From Xenopus tropicalis (Eukaryota; Chordata; Amphibia; Anura; Pipidae): a stretch of DNA of 64,000 bases. The stretch spans positions 55,272,516 through 55,336,515 of the forward strand of contig NC_030685.2 in NCBI RefSeq assembly GCF_000004195.4, read 5' to 3'. The position numbers were made by a program, and so were the translations under genes. This document shows positions 47,290 to 58,900 of this stretch, piece after piece. How positions within the stretch are numbered: the first letter of the stretch is position 1; each line of letters starts with the position of its first letter. Under the pieces are notes generated by a model. It saw only the letters and a list, made by a program, of their open reading frames with translations. It was not told the origin of the DNA and made no database searches.

Positions 47290-47510
47290 CCAGGATTTAA
47301 CACTTCTGGCCATGTCCCTTATAGGCTTTGTTTTTGTTTCCATCCAGGCCCCTATCTGCATGCAAGAGTTTGTATATTCACCCCGTGCTTGCATTGATTT
47401 CCTCCCCCCACTCCAAAAACCTACAGGCTGGTTAACTGGTTCCTGATAAAACAACTATAGTGTATGTGAATATGATACAGACCTTAGATTAGGAGCTCCA
47501 ATGAGGCAAG
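47290..47510 (+). repeat. Decayed SINE/LINE-tail repeat, plus orientation
   Basis: Text includes CATGCAAGAGTTTGTATATT, CCACTCCAAAAACCTACAGG, TGATAAAACAACTATAGTGT and ACCTTAGATTAGGAGCTCCA. This is the 3' half of the widespread repeat seen reversed at 25640-26000. Confidence 0.55.
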
Positions 47511-47744
47511 GAATGATGTATTAATGAAGCGCTGCCTAATTGCAGCCAACACCAAACAAGCACTGCAGCCAACTCTATACAAAAAAGGATAACAATATCA
47601 TAATGCAAACAATAACTTTCACTTTCACACTGCATGCTGCTTTGGTTCATGTTCTCCTTTAGAGCTAAGAGACTAGTAGTGTAGCGCTTTTGGCCTGGGT
47701 CCCTGTGCATCTTATAGTATTATATGAATGGCCTACAACTTATA

Positions 47745-47900
47745 CGGGCATGGGATCCATTATTCAGAAAGTTCTGCATTATGTAAAGACATTCTCCCTT
47801 AGATTCCAGCAAGTAAGTCTAATTTTTAAAAATGATCTCCTTTTTATCTGTAATAATAAAACAGTACCTTGTACTTGATCCCATCTAAGATATGTACACC
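47745..47900 (+). mobile_element. Frog 'GGTATGGGACC' MITE, left part
   Basis: It begins GGGCATGGGATCCATTATTC, carries AATAATAAAACAGTACCTTG and TACTTGATCCCATCTAAGAT, then stops. Closest in order to 16171-16508. Confidence 0.75.
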
Positions 47901-49813
47901 TTGTTGACCCAGAGCACTGTGTAAACTTCATATCTGGTGATAGTCTGCCCATGTCAACTGGCGCAAATGCACTCAGTTGAGGACAATGGGCAGGAGGAAG
48001 GCAGTCGTGCCAGGTGCCACTATACAGAAGTGCAACAAGTGCCTTTTGAAAAAATACCTTTGATGAATGGAATTTTTTGTGCAACTGACTGTTGGGAAAT
48101 TTGCACATCATTTGTAAATGGCTCATAATATGCTCAGTGAAAGAGAAAACACAGTGGATACCAGTTACAATTTAAGATTACATTTATCTATGAGAAACAG
48201 ATCATGCCTTAGGGCCAGAGAACATGGAGAGTTGGCTCCGCTGCTCTCAGTCTGCTTTTGCATTTTTGGGCCGACCTCCACTCTGCTTTGCTGTGGGCGG
48301 AAGCTATACTTTGTGCAGATAAACTGGCGAAGGGAAAAAAAATGCAGAATGATAGAATTGGAAGCAACGCTCCATATGCCCTGAGCCTCTCAAACAGCCT
48401 GGGACAGAGCATACAGACAGGGCTCTAGATTCTAATAACCATGGTCAAGAAGTTTATTGCAATAACTAGTCATTCATAAAGAACACAGTAACACTCTAGA
48501 ATTTCTATAACAATGCTTCACCTTCTTTGAGTATGTCTAACATCTGACTGACATGAATGCATGCTGTGCCAACGGTAAGTCTGAAAGGAAGAGCAAAGCA
48601 TGCTCATCTGTCAGTTCAAACTGTGCTGAAGCATGTATTGATCATTTAGATTGTGAATCTAACAACCTTCTCTGTTATGGCAACCGGAAAAAAACAAGAC
48701 TGAACCTCCCATAATGATTAAAAATGCAGGCTTGTTTTCAAAGTAGTGTTGGTTTAAGTTGCCATTGATATAAACAGATAGGAAGGGAGGGTCCTAAAAA
48801 ATGCTGGGACTGACAGTTCTTCACCAGCTGGACTGGGGACCTTATATAAATAAATGGCTTACATGTCTCGTGTTTCTTGTGTTAAAGCCAATTTCCAAGC
48901 GTCTATGATACATTCTTTGTTGAACTATGGAAAAATGTGAAAGGTTTCCCTTTTAAACCCTGAAACCGAGCCTCTTCCATTATGTTCATTATTCAGACAA
49001 TACCCAGGTAGCAGAGAACAAAAGCAGAATTCAAAGTCACCAGTGCTGTTCATTGACTAAGTTCAAGAGAGAGCGGCTAAAGTTTCCCATGCAGTGAAAG
49101 AGATTGAGAACAAAACCACATAATACAGGCAGTCACAAACAACAGGTTCCTGAGATGCCTTCAGTGTAGAACAATGTGGAGGAGCAACATAGTAGGGGGT
49201 GAATGAAACCAACAGGACAGATACGGCTTCATATTAAAGGTCAAGTTCATTGCATGTGGCTATTAGATTTCCATGGGGTAAAGAAAAGTTTCCAACTATA
49301 TAAAATAATATACAAAATGAATATACCTTAAGTTAAATGTCAGAGCGCAAACATGTGTTTATTTATTATGTTTTTATTCACAATCAAATCTTTATTAAAA
49401 AATGCAGCAAAGCGCTGGCATACAGACAGTATCTAGACAGACATAGCCATGATACCATAGGTGCAGCTTACATACCAAGAAAGCATGTGTGCATATTTAT
49501 ATGCCCTAATACATAATAAAAAATGTAGCACAAAACAAACTCTACATGTGCTTGTTTCAATAAAACCTGTGGGAGGGGTCACTCTGTTATTTTCTTAACA
49601 CCTTATTTGTTTCTGCATGAGATGTGTGTGTTCTTTATTATCTGCAAAGAGAGTATAGATTCCGATTCAAAAGGTATAACATCACCGGGATGCCTGTAAT
49701 ATTACAAGGATTAATTGGGGGCTGAGCCTCTGTGCAGAGAAATACTGCAGAAAAGACTGTAGGCCTTAAACATATGAATGGTTTTATAATTAGATTTCCT
49801 TATATAAAATAGT
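47901..49813. other. Intergenic, no gene recognised
   Basis: No exon supported. Open frames at 47779-48412 overlap on both strands. AT-rich elsewhere. Confidence 0.45.
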
Positions 49814-49814
49814 C

Positions 49815-49880
49815 TAAAGGTGGCCATACATGGGCAGATTTCAGATGCCGATTCGGGTCTGCAGCTTATCATCCCTTGTA
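49815..49880. mobile_element. 'GGCCATACAC'-family MITE, left piece split by Tc1
   Basis: TAAAGGTGGCCATACATGGG is the left terminal repeat of the family at 18838 and 29624. The piece runs into the TA at 49879-49880 where the Tc1 element begins. Its continuation appears after the Tc1 element (about 51504-51540), without a recognisable right terminus. Confidence 0.75.
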
Positions 49881-50090
49881 CAGTGGCTTGCAAAAGTATT
49901 CGGCCCCCTTGAACTTTTCCACATTTTGTCACATTACAGCCACAAACATGAATCAATTTTATTGAAATTCCACGTGAAAGACCAATACAAAGTGGTGTAC
50001 ACGTGAGAAGTGGAAGGAAAATCATACATGATTCCAAACATTTTTTACAAATAAATAACTGCAAAGTGGGGTGTGCGTAATTATTCAGCC
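49881..50090 (+). repeat. Tc1 left inverted repeat
   Basis: About 210 bp, pairing with 51297-51501. The outer transposase-binding repeat is at the tip and the inner one at the end of the arm. Confidence 0.93.
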
Positions 50091-50249
50091 CCCTTTGGTC
50101 TGAGTGCAGTCAGTTGCCCATAGACATTGCCTGATGAGTGCTAATGACTAAATAGAGTGCCCCTGTGTGTAATCTAATGTCAGTACAAATACAGCTGCTC
50201 TGTGACGGCCTCAGAGGTTGTCTAAGAGAATATTGGGAGCAACAACACC

Positions 50250-51269
50250 ATGAAGTCCAAAGAACACACCAGACAGGTCAGGGATAAAGTTATTGAGAAA
50301 TTTAAAGCAGGCTTAGGCTACAAAAAGATTTCCAAAGCCTTGAACATCCCACGGAGCACTGTTCAAGCGATCATTCAGAAATGGAAGGAGTATGGCACAA
50401 CTGTAAACCTACCAAGACAAGGCCGTCCACCTAAACTCACAGGCTGAACAAGGAGAGCGCTGATCAGAAATGCAGCCAAGAGGCCCATGGTGACTCTGGA
50501 TGAGCTGCAGAGATCTACAGCTCCAGTGGGGGAATCTGTCCATAGGACAACTATTAGTTGTGCACTGCACAAAGTTGGCCTTTATGGAAGAGTGGCAAGA
50601 AGAAAGCCATTGTTAACAGAAAACGATAAGAAGTCCCGTTTGCAGTTTGCCACAAGCCATGTGGGGGACACAGCAAACATGTGGAAGAAGGTGCTCTGGT
50701 CAGATGAGACCAAAATGGAACTTTTTGGCCAAAATGCAAAATGCTATGTGTGGCGGAAAACTAACACTGCACATCACTCTGAACACACCATCCCCACTGT
50801 CAAATATGGTGGTGGCAGCATCATGCTCTGGGGGTGCTTCTCTTCAGCAGGGACAGGGAAGCTGGTCAGAGTTGATGGGAAGATGGATGGAGCCAAATAC
50901 AGGGCAATCTTGGAAGAAAACCTCTTGGAGTCTGCAAAAAACTTGAGACTGGGGCGGAGGTTCACCTTCCAGCAGGACAACAACCCTAAACATAAAGCCA
51001 GGGCAACAATGGAATGGTTTAAAACAAAACATATCCATGTGTTAGAATGGCCCAGTCAAAGTCCAGATCTAAATCCAATCGAGAATCTGTGGCAAGATCT
51101 GAAAACTGCTGTTCACAAACGCTGTCCATCTAATCTGACTGAGCTGGAGCTGTTTTGCAAAGAAGAATGGGCAAGGATTTCAGTCTCTAGATGTGCAAAG
51201 CTGGTAGAGACATACCCTAAAAGACTGGCAGCTGTAATTGCAGCAAAAGGTGGTTCTACAAAGTATTGA
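50250..51269 (+). pseudogene. Tc1-like DD34E transposase with one in-frame stop
   Basis: The frame from ATG at 50250 to TGA at 51267-51269 would be 339 residues, the usual length for Tc1 transposases. It is interrupted only by TGA at 50445-50447 (codon 66). Residues 1-65 form the N-terminal DNA-binding region with a helix-turn-helix (KKISKALNIPRSTVQAIIQK, about 25-44) and an AT-hook-like GRPP (58-61). The DDE domain is entire: D152 in LWSDETK, D243 in FQQDNNPKH and E278 in NPIENLW, with exactly 34 residues between D243 and E278. A glycine-rich box (KYGGGSIMLWGCFS) lies between. The stop is a CGA-to-TGA type change by position, as expected of CpG decay. In cis this copy should give no full-length transposase unless the stop is read through. 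Confidence 0.95.
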
Positions 51270-51296
51270 CTGAATAATCAGTAATTGGCTGAATTG

Positions 51297-51501
51297 GCTG
51301 AATAATTACGCACACCCCACTTTGCAGTTATTTGTAAAAAATGTTTGGAATCATGTATGATTTTCGTTCCACTTCTCACGTGTACACCACTTTGTATTGG
51401 TCTTTCACATGGAATTCCAATAAAATTGATTCATGTTTGTGGCTGTAATGTGACAAAATGTGAAAAAGTTCAAGGGGGCCGAATACTTTTGCAAGCCACT
51501 G
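51297..51501 (-). repeat. Tc1 right inverted repeat
   Basis: Reverse complement of the left arm, with few differences. It includes the inner repeat GGCTGAATAATTACGCACAC at 51297-51316. Confidence 0.93.
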
Positions 51502-51540
51502 TATAAGGCCTTCCGAAAGGCCTCCCCGACCAGTTATATG

Positions 51541-53364
51541 AAATCCTATTGGCATGGTATTCTGCATGCACAGTGTCAAAAATAATGGTTGAACTACTTA
51601 TAGGCTGCTTATATGCTGTATATAACTACTGGCAGACATACTGAGGCTAAACAAAAACTGTGATTAAACAAAGATTTAATAATAAAATAGAGCAGACAGT
51701 AAAACAAAGTCTGACAATAGGCAATGGTTTGGACAGGCAGCAGGCAAACAGAATCCAAGAACAGGCACAAGGTAAGGCCATGTGGCAGCAAAAAAAGCTA
51801 AATGATCCGGCACAGGTAATAGGAAGAGACAGGCATACATAGCTTCCTTATTGGGCTATCGCCTGCACCTGGATCAACTACCACGCAACTTTTTAGATGC
51901 ACGCAACATTTTTGACGCAACCACAACTTTTTCCTCACTCTGCAAATTTTTGTCACAGCACATTCTTGCAGCAGTTTTGCTAAAAAATTCTCCAGTGGCA
52001 AAATGCAGAATTTTGCAGCGATTCCATGCCTGGAGAAAACATTTGCTCATCTACCTGTCATGTAAAAAAGGCCAACACATTACAGCCACTAGACATTTAT
52101 CTGTTATCTGTATACACATAACACCACTCTCAAGATGGCAATAGAAGCTGGTGACAAGTTAATAATAAAACTAATAAACTTTGCAAAACAGACTTTATTA
52201 TTTATACACAAATGTGTTCATTTGTACAGCAAAAAAATAGTAAGTTGGGATTCAGGGGGAAACTCTGTTACTTGAGATCTGGACATATCTGCCATCAAAT
52301 TTCTAAAATAATGTCCCCAGCAACCAATGTAAAGTTGTGCTTGAAGGATGCAAAGTTCAGAGCAAACCTAATAAAACACAGTTGAAAAAAAAAGTGTGCA
52401 CAAGTAAGAATAAAAATTTGCATTTTGCAATGTATTATTGTTCTTTAGACTGTTATTACATTGCAAATTTTAATTGCGCATTGCAAACATTTTAAAGCAT
52501 GCTTGAAGGTGGCGTAATCTTTTGGAGCAAACGTAACAACATTTTCATTTAGAAGTTTTATTACATACACTGCGCACTGTTGCAAACAATAATATTCATT
52601 TTCTTCCACTGTCGGAAGTGGCTGCTAAACAGTTTCCGTGTTCGCAAAGCCCATATTAATTTTGCGCAATGGCAAATTTGTTCGCACAGAGACATACATT
52701 TTCGCATTGATAATGATTTTTCCATTACTGACTTTTATTCCCCCATATAGCCTAGTTAAAAAAGGATTTCATCAAAATTAATTTGAACACATACTTGAGA
52801 ATATTATACTCATACACACATCCTGAAGGAAGTTTGGCAAACAAAGAACCAGAATGAGTTCATAACAGCATAAATGGTTGCACATTTGTTGAATATGAAC
52901 AAGGCATATTGTAAAAGCATATTTCCACTCACTCCAGTCAGTTGCCAAAACTCATCTCACTGAGCCAATAAAAAAACAAACCATCTAAACATGAAGCTCA
53001 ACCAGTTAAAGCATCCTTACTCTGAAGTGCATGGGGATTATTCACATCCCTGTTTAAATGTGTTGGTGTCACACTGTTTTCACACAGGGCAGGTGGTAAG
53101 TACAGGGCTCATTTGCAGCCTAAAGCTAATGCCTTAGGTGCCTACAGTACATACCTACAGTACAGACCAACAGTACATGCCTTTCCCTATCTACCTATCT
53201 CTAATACATTGCTGCTGAATGTAGGAAGTGCTGGATTTATAGGGTAAATACAGGGACCTGTGCCAATTCTCTCAAGGGCAGGAAATGGCACAAAATGCCA
53301 AAAACATGGTGACTGTGCTGATTTTGTGCACTTTGCCTCCTGTCCTACACTTAGTAAATGATCT
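51541..53364. other. Intergenic, no gene recognised
   Basis: Repeated motifs GCAAATTT, TTTTGC and CGCAA around 51880-52030 and 52430-52710 suggest degraded frog repeats, but ends cannot be set. No exon supported. Confidence 0.45.
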
Positions 53365-53372
53365 CTCTAATT

Positions 53373-53777
53373 TAGAGATCCCCAACCTTTTTTACCCATG
53401 AGCACGGGTGGGCGATATCGGGTAGCAAGTAGCTTAAAAAAAAATAATCCGATCTTTTGGCCCTGGGGCCAAACGATCGGATTACATTTGCGGCCATGGG
53501 GCAGTTGGTTCGGGGACCGCATCAACGAGCCGATGCGGTCCCTGATTCGACTGGATTTTCTAACCTGGCCGATCGATATCTGGACAATTTCAGGCCAGAT
53601 ATCGGTCGGCCAGGCCCCTCGTTTCTGCCCCTACACGGGCCGATAAGCTGACGAGTCGGTCCATGGGGCCTTAAGTCAGAAATTCAAAAATGGGCACCAA
53701 CTATGAGGCCACTGGGAGCAACATAAAGGGGGTGGTGAGTAACTTGTTGCTCACAAGCCACTGGTTGGGGATCACTG
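53373..53777. mobile_element. hAT MITE with perfect 8-bp duplication, containing a nested MITE
   Basis: The left end TAGAGATCCCCAACC and right end (GGTTGGGGATCACTG) are inverted repeats of the CAGTGATCCCCAACC family. The octamer CTCTAATT is present at 53365-53372 and 53778-53785 without mismatch. About 270 bp in the middle (53404-53670) belong to a different family, so the hAT portion itself is only about 140 bp. Confidence 0.88.
53404..53670. mobile_element. CpG-rich MITE, 'GGCCATACAC' family, nested and left-truncated
   Basis: From GGGCGATATCGG through TTTTGGCCCTGGGGCCAAACG, GCATCAACGAGCCGATGCGG and CAGGCCAGATATCGGTCGGC it follows the copy at 18838-19192 closely. Its right side abuts TTAA (53671-53674). 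The first roughly 55-60 bp, including the left terminal repeat, are absent. Confidence 0.82.
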
Positions 53778-53785
53778 CTCTAATT

Positions 53786-55049
53786 GTTGCTGAATGAGTG
53801 GTGTCTTTTTTTATAGAGATGCAGCTAACTGAGACTTGGCCACATTTTTTAACCAAACTGAATCCAAACCCAGGTCCTAGGGCTTCAATGTGAGCACATC
53901 ACTATACCCCTCTCTTAAGTGCCTTCCTCTCATTTTCTTTGGCTCGCTAGCACAAGCTAAATGCTAAGCTAACAGAATAATGAATGCATGTAGAACCCAA
54001 GTTAATGCAGCATATATAACAGTGAAAACAAGTAAGGCAATGGGTGGGATTATATTCTGACCCATTTTACACATACATGTACATACAGAATGACAGATGG
54101 AATGGAGACTCAATTGCTGTTGAACCCTTTGATAAAAAAATGACAGAAAATAAGAGGCTTTTCATAACAGGCAGCCCATTGACAGATGCTTGTTTTTAAT
54201 CTCTTACATTGTATTATCTTACATGTTTTTTTCACTTTATTATGCCCACACACCACTGATATTATAAAGCCTGTCTTATCTCTTTTATTTTTGTTCACGC
54301 AGGATTCTAAAACTGCTATCACCCTACTTCCAATACAATGGTTTAGCCATAGGGACATATCAGTTACGAATCTAATTTTCCAGGTAGGGTGCCTGCCAAG
54401 AAAATCTAGCTTCTTCCTTTACAATGGATAGGCCCCATTGTTAGACATCATAATGAAATGTTAGCATTGTTCCAGTGTATTGTTCCTGTGGATACCAACA
54501 GTCCAACAGTGACGATGCATGAAGACAGAGCTCAGAAAGGACAGCCGCAGGGCAGGCACAACATGTGACTTGTTTCCACTTATAAACCTTCACTGCTTTC
54601 TGTTTCTGCTGGGAGAAGGGAAGTATGTTTGGTCTGAAGTAACAGAATTTACAAGATACATTCATCAAACACATATTTCATTATAATGAACGTATGATTA
54701 ACTGATTAACACACATCTGTGTGGATGCATGTATGTCTGTGAGTTTGGACTTAAACCCAGACCCTTAGACATTAAACTAGGGCGTATTGTTGTGAGATTA
54801 CGATACTGCTTGGAATGCACAAAACGTTGTTCCACGGATTATTGTATCCGTATGGGATCAGATCTTGTATTTGGCAGGTTTGTGTTTTATTATGTTTTTT
54901 TTAGTCAGAATGTTGTATTTTTCTGTTAGATGCAAACTCAGAATATTGAAGTGTGTGTAATTTACAAAAATATGTGATCTGGATGAGGTTGACATACTTT
55001 ACACTTGTTTAAATTCACTTGAAAATCCTCAACTGAAAACTGACAGCTT
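53786..55049. other. Intergenic, no gene recognised
   Basis: AT-rich, with short frames on both strands near 54110-54674 and no motif. No complete element. Confidence 0.45.
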
Positions 55050-55982
55050 GAACTAATGAACTTCCGGGCCCTCAAAACCAAATACAATTTGCCCAATAAA
55101 ATATTCTTCCGCTATATTCAACTCAGGCATGCAATACATTCTGAATTTCAGAAAAGAATTGTCCCAACCACTCCCTCTTGCCTAGAAGAACAAACATGAG
55201 TTATACAGGCACCAAAGCTCTTTCACGTTTCTAAGTACACATAATACTGGCCAATGATGGTGTTCTAGGTAACATAAAGAAATACGGACCCGTGATATAG
55301 CTAACACGAATAAAGACCTATGGAGAGGCACCCTTAAATTAATATTTGACTATATAGTGGCATCTGGAGACAGGTTGATACAATACAAAATCCTTCATAG
55401 GGCATATATCACACCATGATGGCAAAGATAATTCTGTCTCATGTGGACGAATGACCCCAATATCATCTCTTGCCAGCGAACTTCATTCACATAGTCTGGT
55501 CATGTAATAAAATAAAATACAAAGGTTCTGGAGCGCTGTAGCGGCATACCCATCCGACATGATTAATGTCCTTATTACTGTAACACCTACATGGATGTTT
55601 CTAAACCAAGTTACCGATTTAGCCCTGACATTAGCAGAAAGAACATTCATTGCTATTCTGTTGCATATGCCAGAAAATCTATCACTTTGAAATGGAAGGC
55701 ACAAACTACCCCAACTATACAGTTTTGTGGAAACTAGGTCACTCTAGCGGTGCCCATGTATAAACTCCTGTACACTAGGAGACAGTGTCTCATAAAATTT
55801 AAGTTGTCACAAGGACACACAAAATTAAATTACAAAATTAAACTAAAATAATAGGACAGAATAATGGCCATCTTTAATTCATACAATGGCAGTTGTACTG
55901 CACAAATGCACTGGTGATAACCTGTAAGTTACTCATGTCTGTAATCTATTTTTTTCAATAAAGTTTTGGTAAAAAAAGAAAA
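55050..55982 (+). pseudogene. L1/Tx1-like LINE ORF2 C-terminal relic
   Basis: A frame near 55062 reads KYNLPNKIFFRYIQLRHA, a typical stretch after the reverse transcriptase of L1-clade ORF2 proteins. Further on, in shifted frames, SFIHIVWSC (about 55479-55505) matches the C-terminal cysteine/histidine motif (F-H-x-x-W-x-C), followed by RFWSAVAAYPSDM and LNQVTDLALTLAERTFIA. Several frameshifts and stops are present. The 3' end has AATAAA (55957-55962) and an A-rich tail to about 55982. It is 5'-truncated and dead. Confidence 0.75.
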
Positions 55983-58900
55983 CAGACAACTTTACCAATC
56001 ACACCTTAATGAATCTGGGCTGCTTAAAGTGTATATCTGACGCTTATATGCCTTTTGCTTAAAGCTGACTTCTCCAGACTGCAGTTACAGCAGCCCTGTG
56101 ACAGTGAAGATCAATGAATTGAAATCTCCGTCTGTTCTGCACTGCTGTGGGTGCTTACTGGGCACATCTGAATGCTCACTAGTGCTGTCTGTTCACACCT
56201 GTCACCAAAGGCAAGTAAAAAGCTTTGTGATTAATGAAGCCACAGAGGACAACTTTAAAGCCATGGATCTTCGCTGTCAGAGAGCTTATGTACACCATGT
56301 ACAGCAGCTTTATGGAGAGGGTCTAGCCAATGCTTTGTGGTGTGTATGGGACACCTTAAATCTCTCCTATTTTATTCTATAAGCAGTTAATCAGTGCGCC
56401 TACTCCTAGTCAATGAGTATGTGTCCATGTTCCTCTTTTATCTTCTTGTCTGGATAATGCTATGGTTCTCAACTTGCCTTGGCTGGCTATCTTTCTGGCG
56501 CTGTACCCTTGGCATGGCCTACTGTAACTTTGGGAGTATCTGTAGACTATTGTTATCATTTTTGCTAGCAGTAAATTCAGACTATGCCTCTCAGGGCCAT
56601 TTCAGAATCTGAACCAGAATTCTAGCTGCTCCAACCCAACCATAAATTTAAAGAGGACATTGTAAAAATGAAAAATTAAATAAATGTAAATAAGCCTCTT
56701 TCCAATATGCTTGAACTGAAATTATGCACCTTTCTAACATCAGGCAGCTTCCTCTGCCTTCTCCCAACCCTCTGCCTTCTTCTGCCCCCAGCTACAGGCC
56801 TTTGGAGTAATTCATCAGTGACACTTCGAGATTTAAACTGCAGAAAAATGTCATGCTTGTTCTTTGCTTTAAATGAGCTGAAGCATCCAAAACAGACAAG
56901 TATGAAGCTTTCCTGAGAGTCAGAAAGCCTATTAAGTTGTCCTCTGCAACCCTTTTACGCTCTACCTAATTTAGAGTGCTCAATTCTGATTATAAGAATG
57001 CTATCTCTTTTGGGTATGATGTGAAATATATTATTGTAACTGTGCTAAATGTGTGCCGTGGTTGCTAAAACTCACTGCTTATTTTAGTTGGAGTAGGACC
57101 TTAGCCGGAATCCAGTTATAGAATTGCTCTGTCAGCTGCCAAATCAGCTACGTAAAGAATCAAATTCTCAGTAGATTAGGAAAATCCTGTTTCCGGAACT
57201 TAGATTTCCTTTGAGGCAAGCAGAAAGTCTTGGCTTTCTTTTTGCACCATTTAAAGAATGGGGGTATTTTGACACAGAGTAGTAGAAAACATCCGGGGAA
57301 TTCAAGCTGCTGCCATTTACTGTGCTTATTCACTCATTTGCGACCCATTATTTGGAATGTTAGACAGGCTCCAGACGACTCTCTTTCTCAGAAGCTTTTT
57401 GCAAAATGTAAGGTGTCCAGACATGCTGAGCTACTGGGTTTTTCATCACTGTCAATACTTACAGATCAAGCGAAATTACTATTGATGGCTTCATATGTCA
57501 TTCACCCTTTATTCCCCAGTAGATCCTTCCAATGGACGCAATACCATTTATTCAGATTAGAAAAACAGAGGCTCCATCATTAGCAAAATGTTTTTTTTAC
57601 AGTGAAGTTGTGGAATTCTCAAGTACTGGCAGATACCTTTGCAATGTGAGTTTTACATGGTGTTACAACATTATTCTGCAGGTTACTGGTCAAAAGTCTT
57701 GTTTAAAGGACAGTGGCACAGTGTTGCCATGACTGTGGAAAGGTCTTTATTACTTGGTTCCTAAATGCACTTTGTAATGTTTTGATTATTGCCTGCCTTC
57801 CTTATACATATCTTGCCCGTTACCTTCTGAATACAACATGACCTTGACTGTCAAGGTGCTTCTTCTCCTGACCTTAAACTTGTTTCTCCACTTCACTGGG
57901 GTCACCCCTACTTTGAGCGTTATTGATAACAAAGAAGGGAACACCCATAAGCATGCATTAAACTGCTGTGCATTGGTAAATGAGCTCTAAAGTTTCATTA
58001 GCGAGCATAAAAACTGTTCACTGTTCATACCTGGATTCTGAGCAATATTTGCATGTTACCTTGCAATGAAGCTGAGCGTTAGGCCTCAGGTCAGATGGTT
58101 TTGACTGAATGGGATATCAATGATTTCTTTTTTAGGAGCTAACAATCCCTACAACAGGATAAGATCCCTAAAAATAGCAGTTCTATGGTAGTGTGTTATA
58201 ATCTATTCCCAGAAAATGCAGAAAAAACAAACTAATGACTTTCATCCTTTCAGGAACTGAAGAGAATTTATTTAAATAGTTCTAGTGCATTACACTACAG
58301 AGCCCATGTGTGGTTCACCAGGAACTGACACTTACATGTGGGGCATTTTTAGAAACAGATTAGTTCAAATGTAAATAACAACCAAAAAAACCTAATCTGT
58401 CCAGTTCCCTTACGTCACACAGTGGATATTTATTTGCATTTGGCCGGCAACACAACTCAAATGTTTATGTAAGCTGTTGCAATTAGGGCTGTACTAAAAA
58501 CAGTCCCCTATGGCTTGTTATTGTAAAAGGTTTTGTGATGGCATAGCCGTGTTGTCATTGTGATGCCTTTTTTGCACATTTTACTACAAGTGCTGTTGGA
58601 GACTCAACATTACACAAATAAATAATAATAAACAAGATTCACAAATTTCCTGTAGAATATACCTTTATTATAAATGTTCAGTGATGTCAGTTATCAGTTA
58701 TAAATAGTGCTTTCTGAGGTCTTTTTGGGGGCTCCATGGGACTTATTTTTTTTAAATACACACATTTTAGTCACGTATGTAAAATAACATACATAAGATT
58801 ATTCAGTGTCATCTCAGAGTTCTTTGACCTCTCAGCCTATGCAGGGGTGCATCATCCATGAAGCAAGGTAAGAACCTTGCCTCTGGGGGTTTTGTAAACA

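Larger units (their letters stand above)
49881..51501 (+). mobile_element. Complete Tc1-like transposon, 1621 bp
   Basis: The ends CAGTGGCTTGCAAAAGTATT and its complement are flanked by TA on each side (49879-49880 and 51502-51503), the Tc1/mariner target. The inverted repeats extend about 205-210 bp (49881-50090 and 51297-51501) and differ by only about four substitutions and a 4-bp AATA insertion. Each arm carries two copies of a short direct repeat, an outer TATTCGGCCCCCTT (49897-49910) and an inner TATTCAGCCCCCTT (50082-50095), giving an IR/DR arrangement as in other vertebrate Tc1 elements. One transposase frame lies inside. Arm similarity implies a young insertion. Confidence 0.96.
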
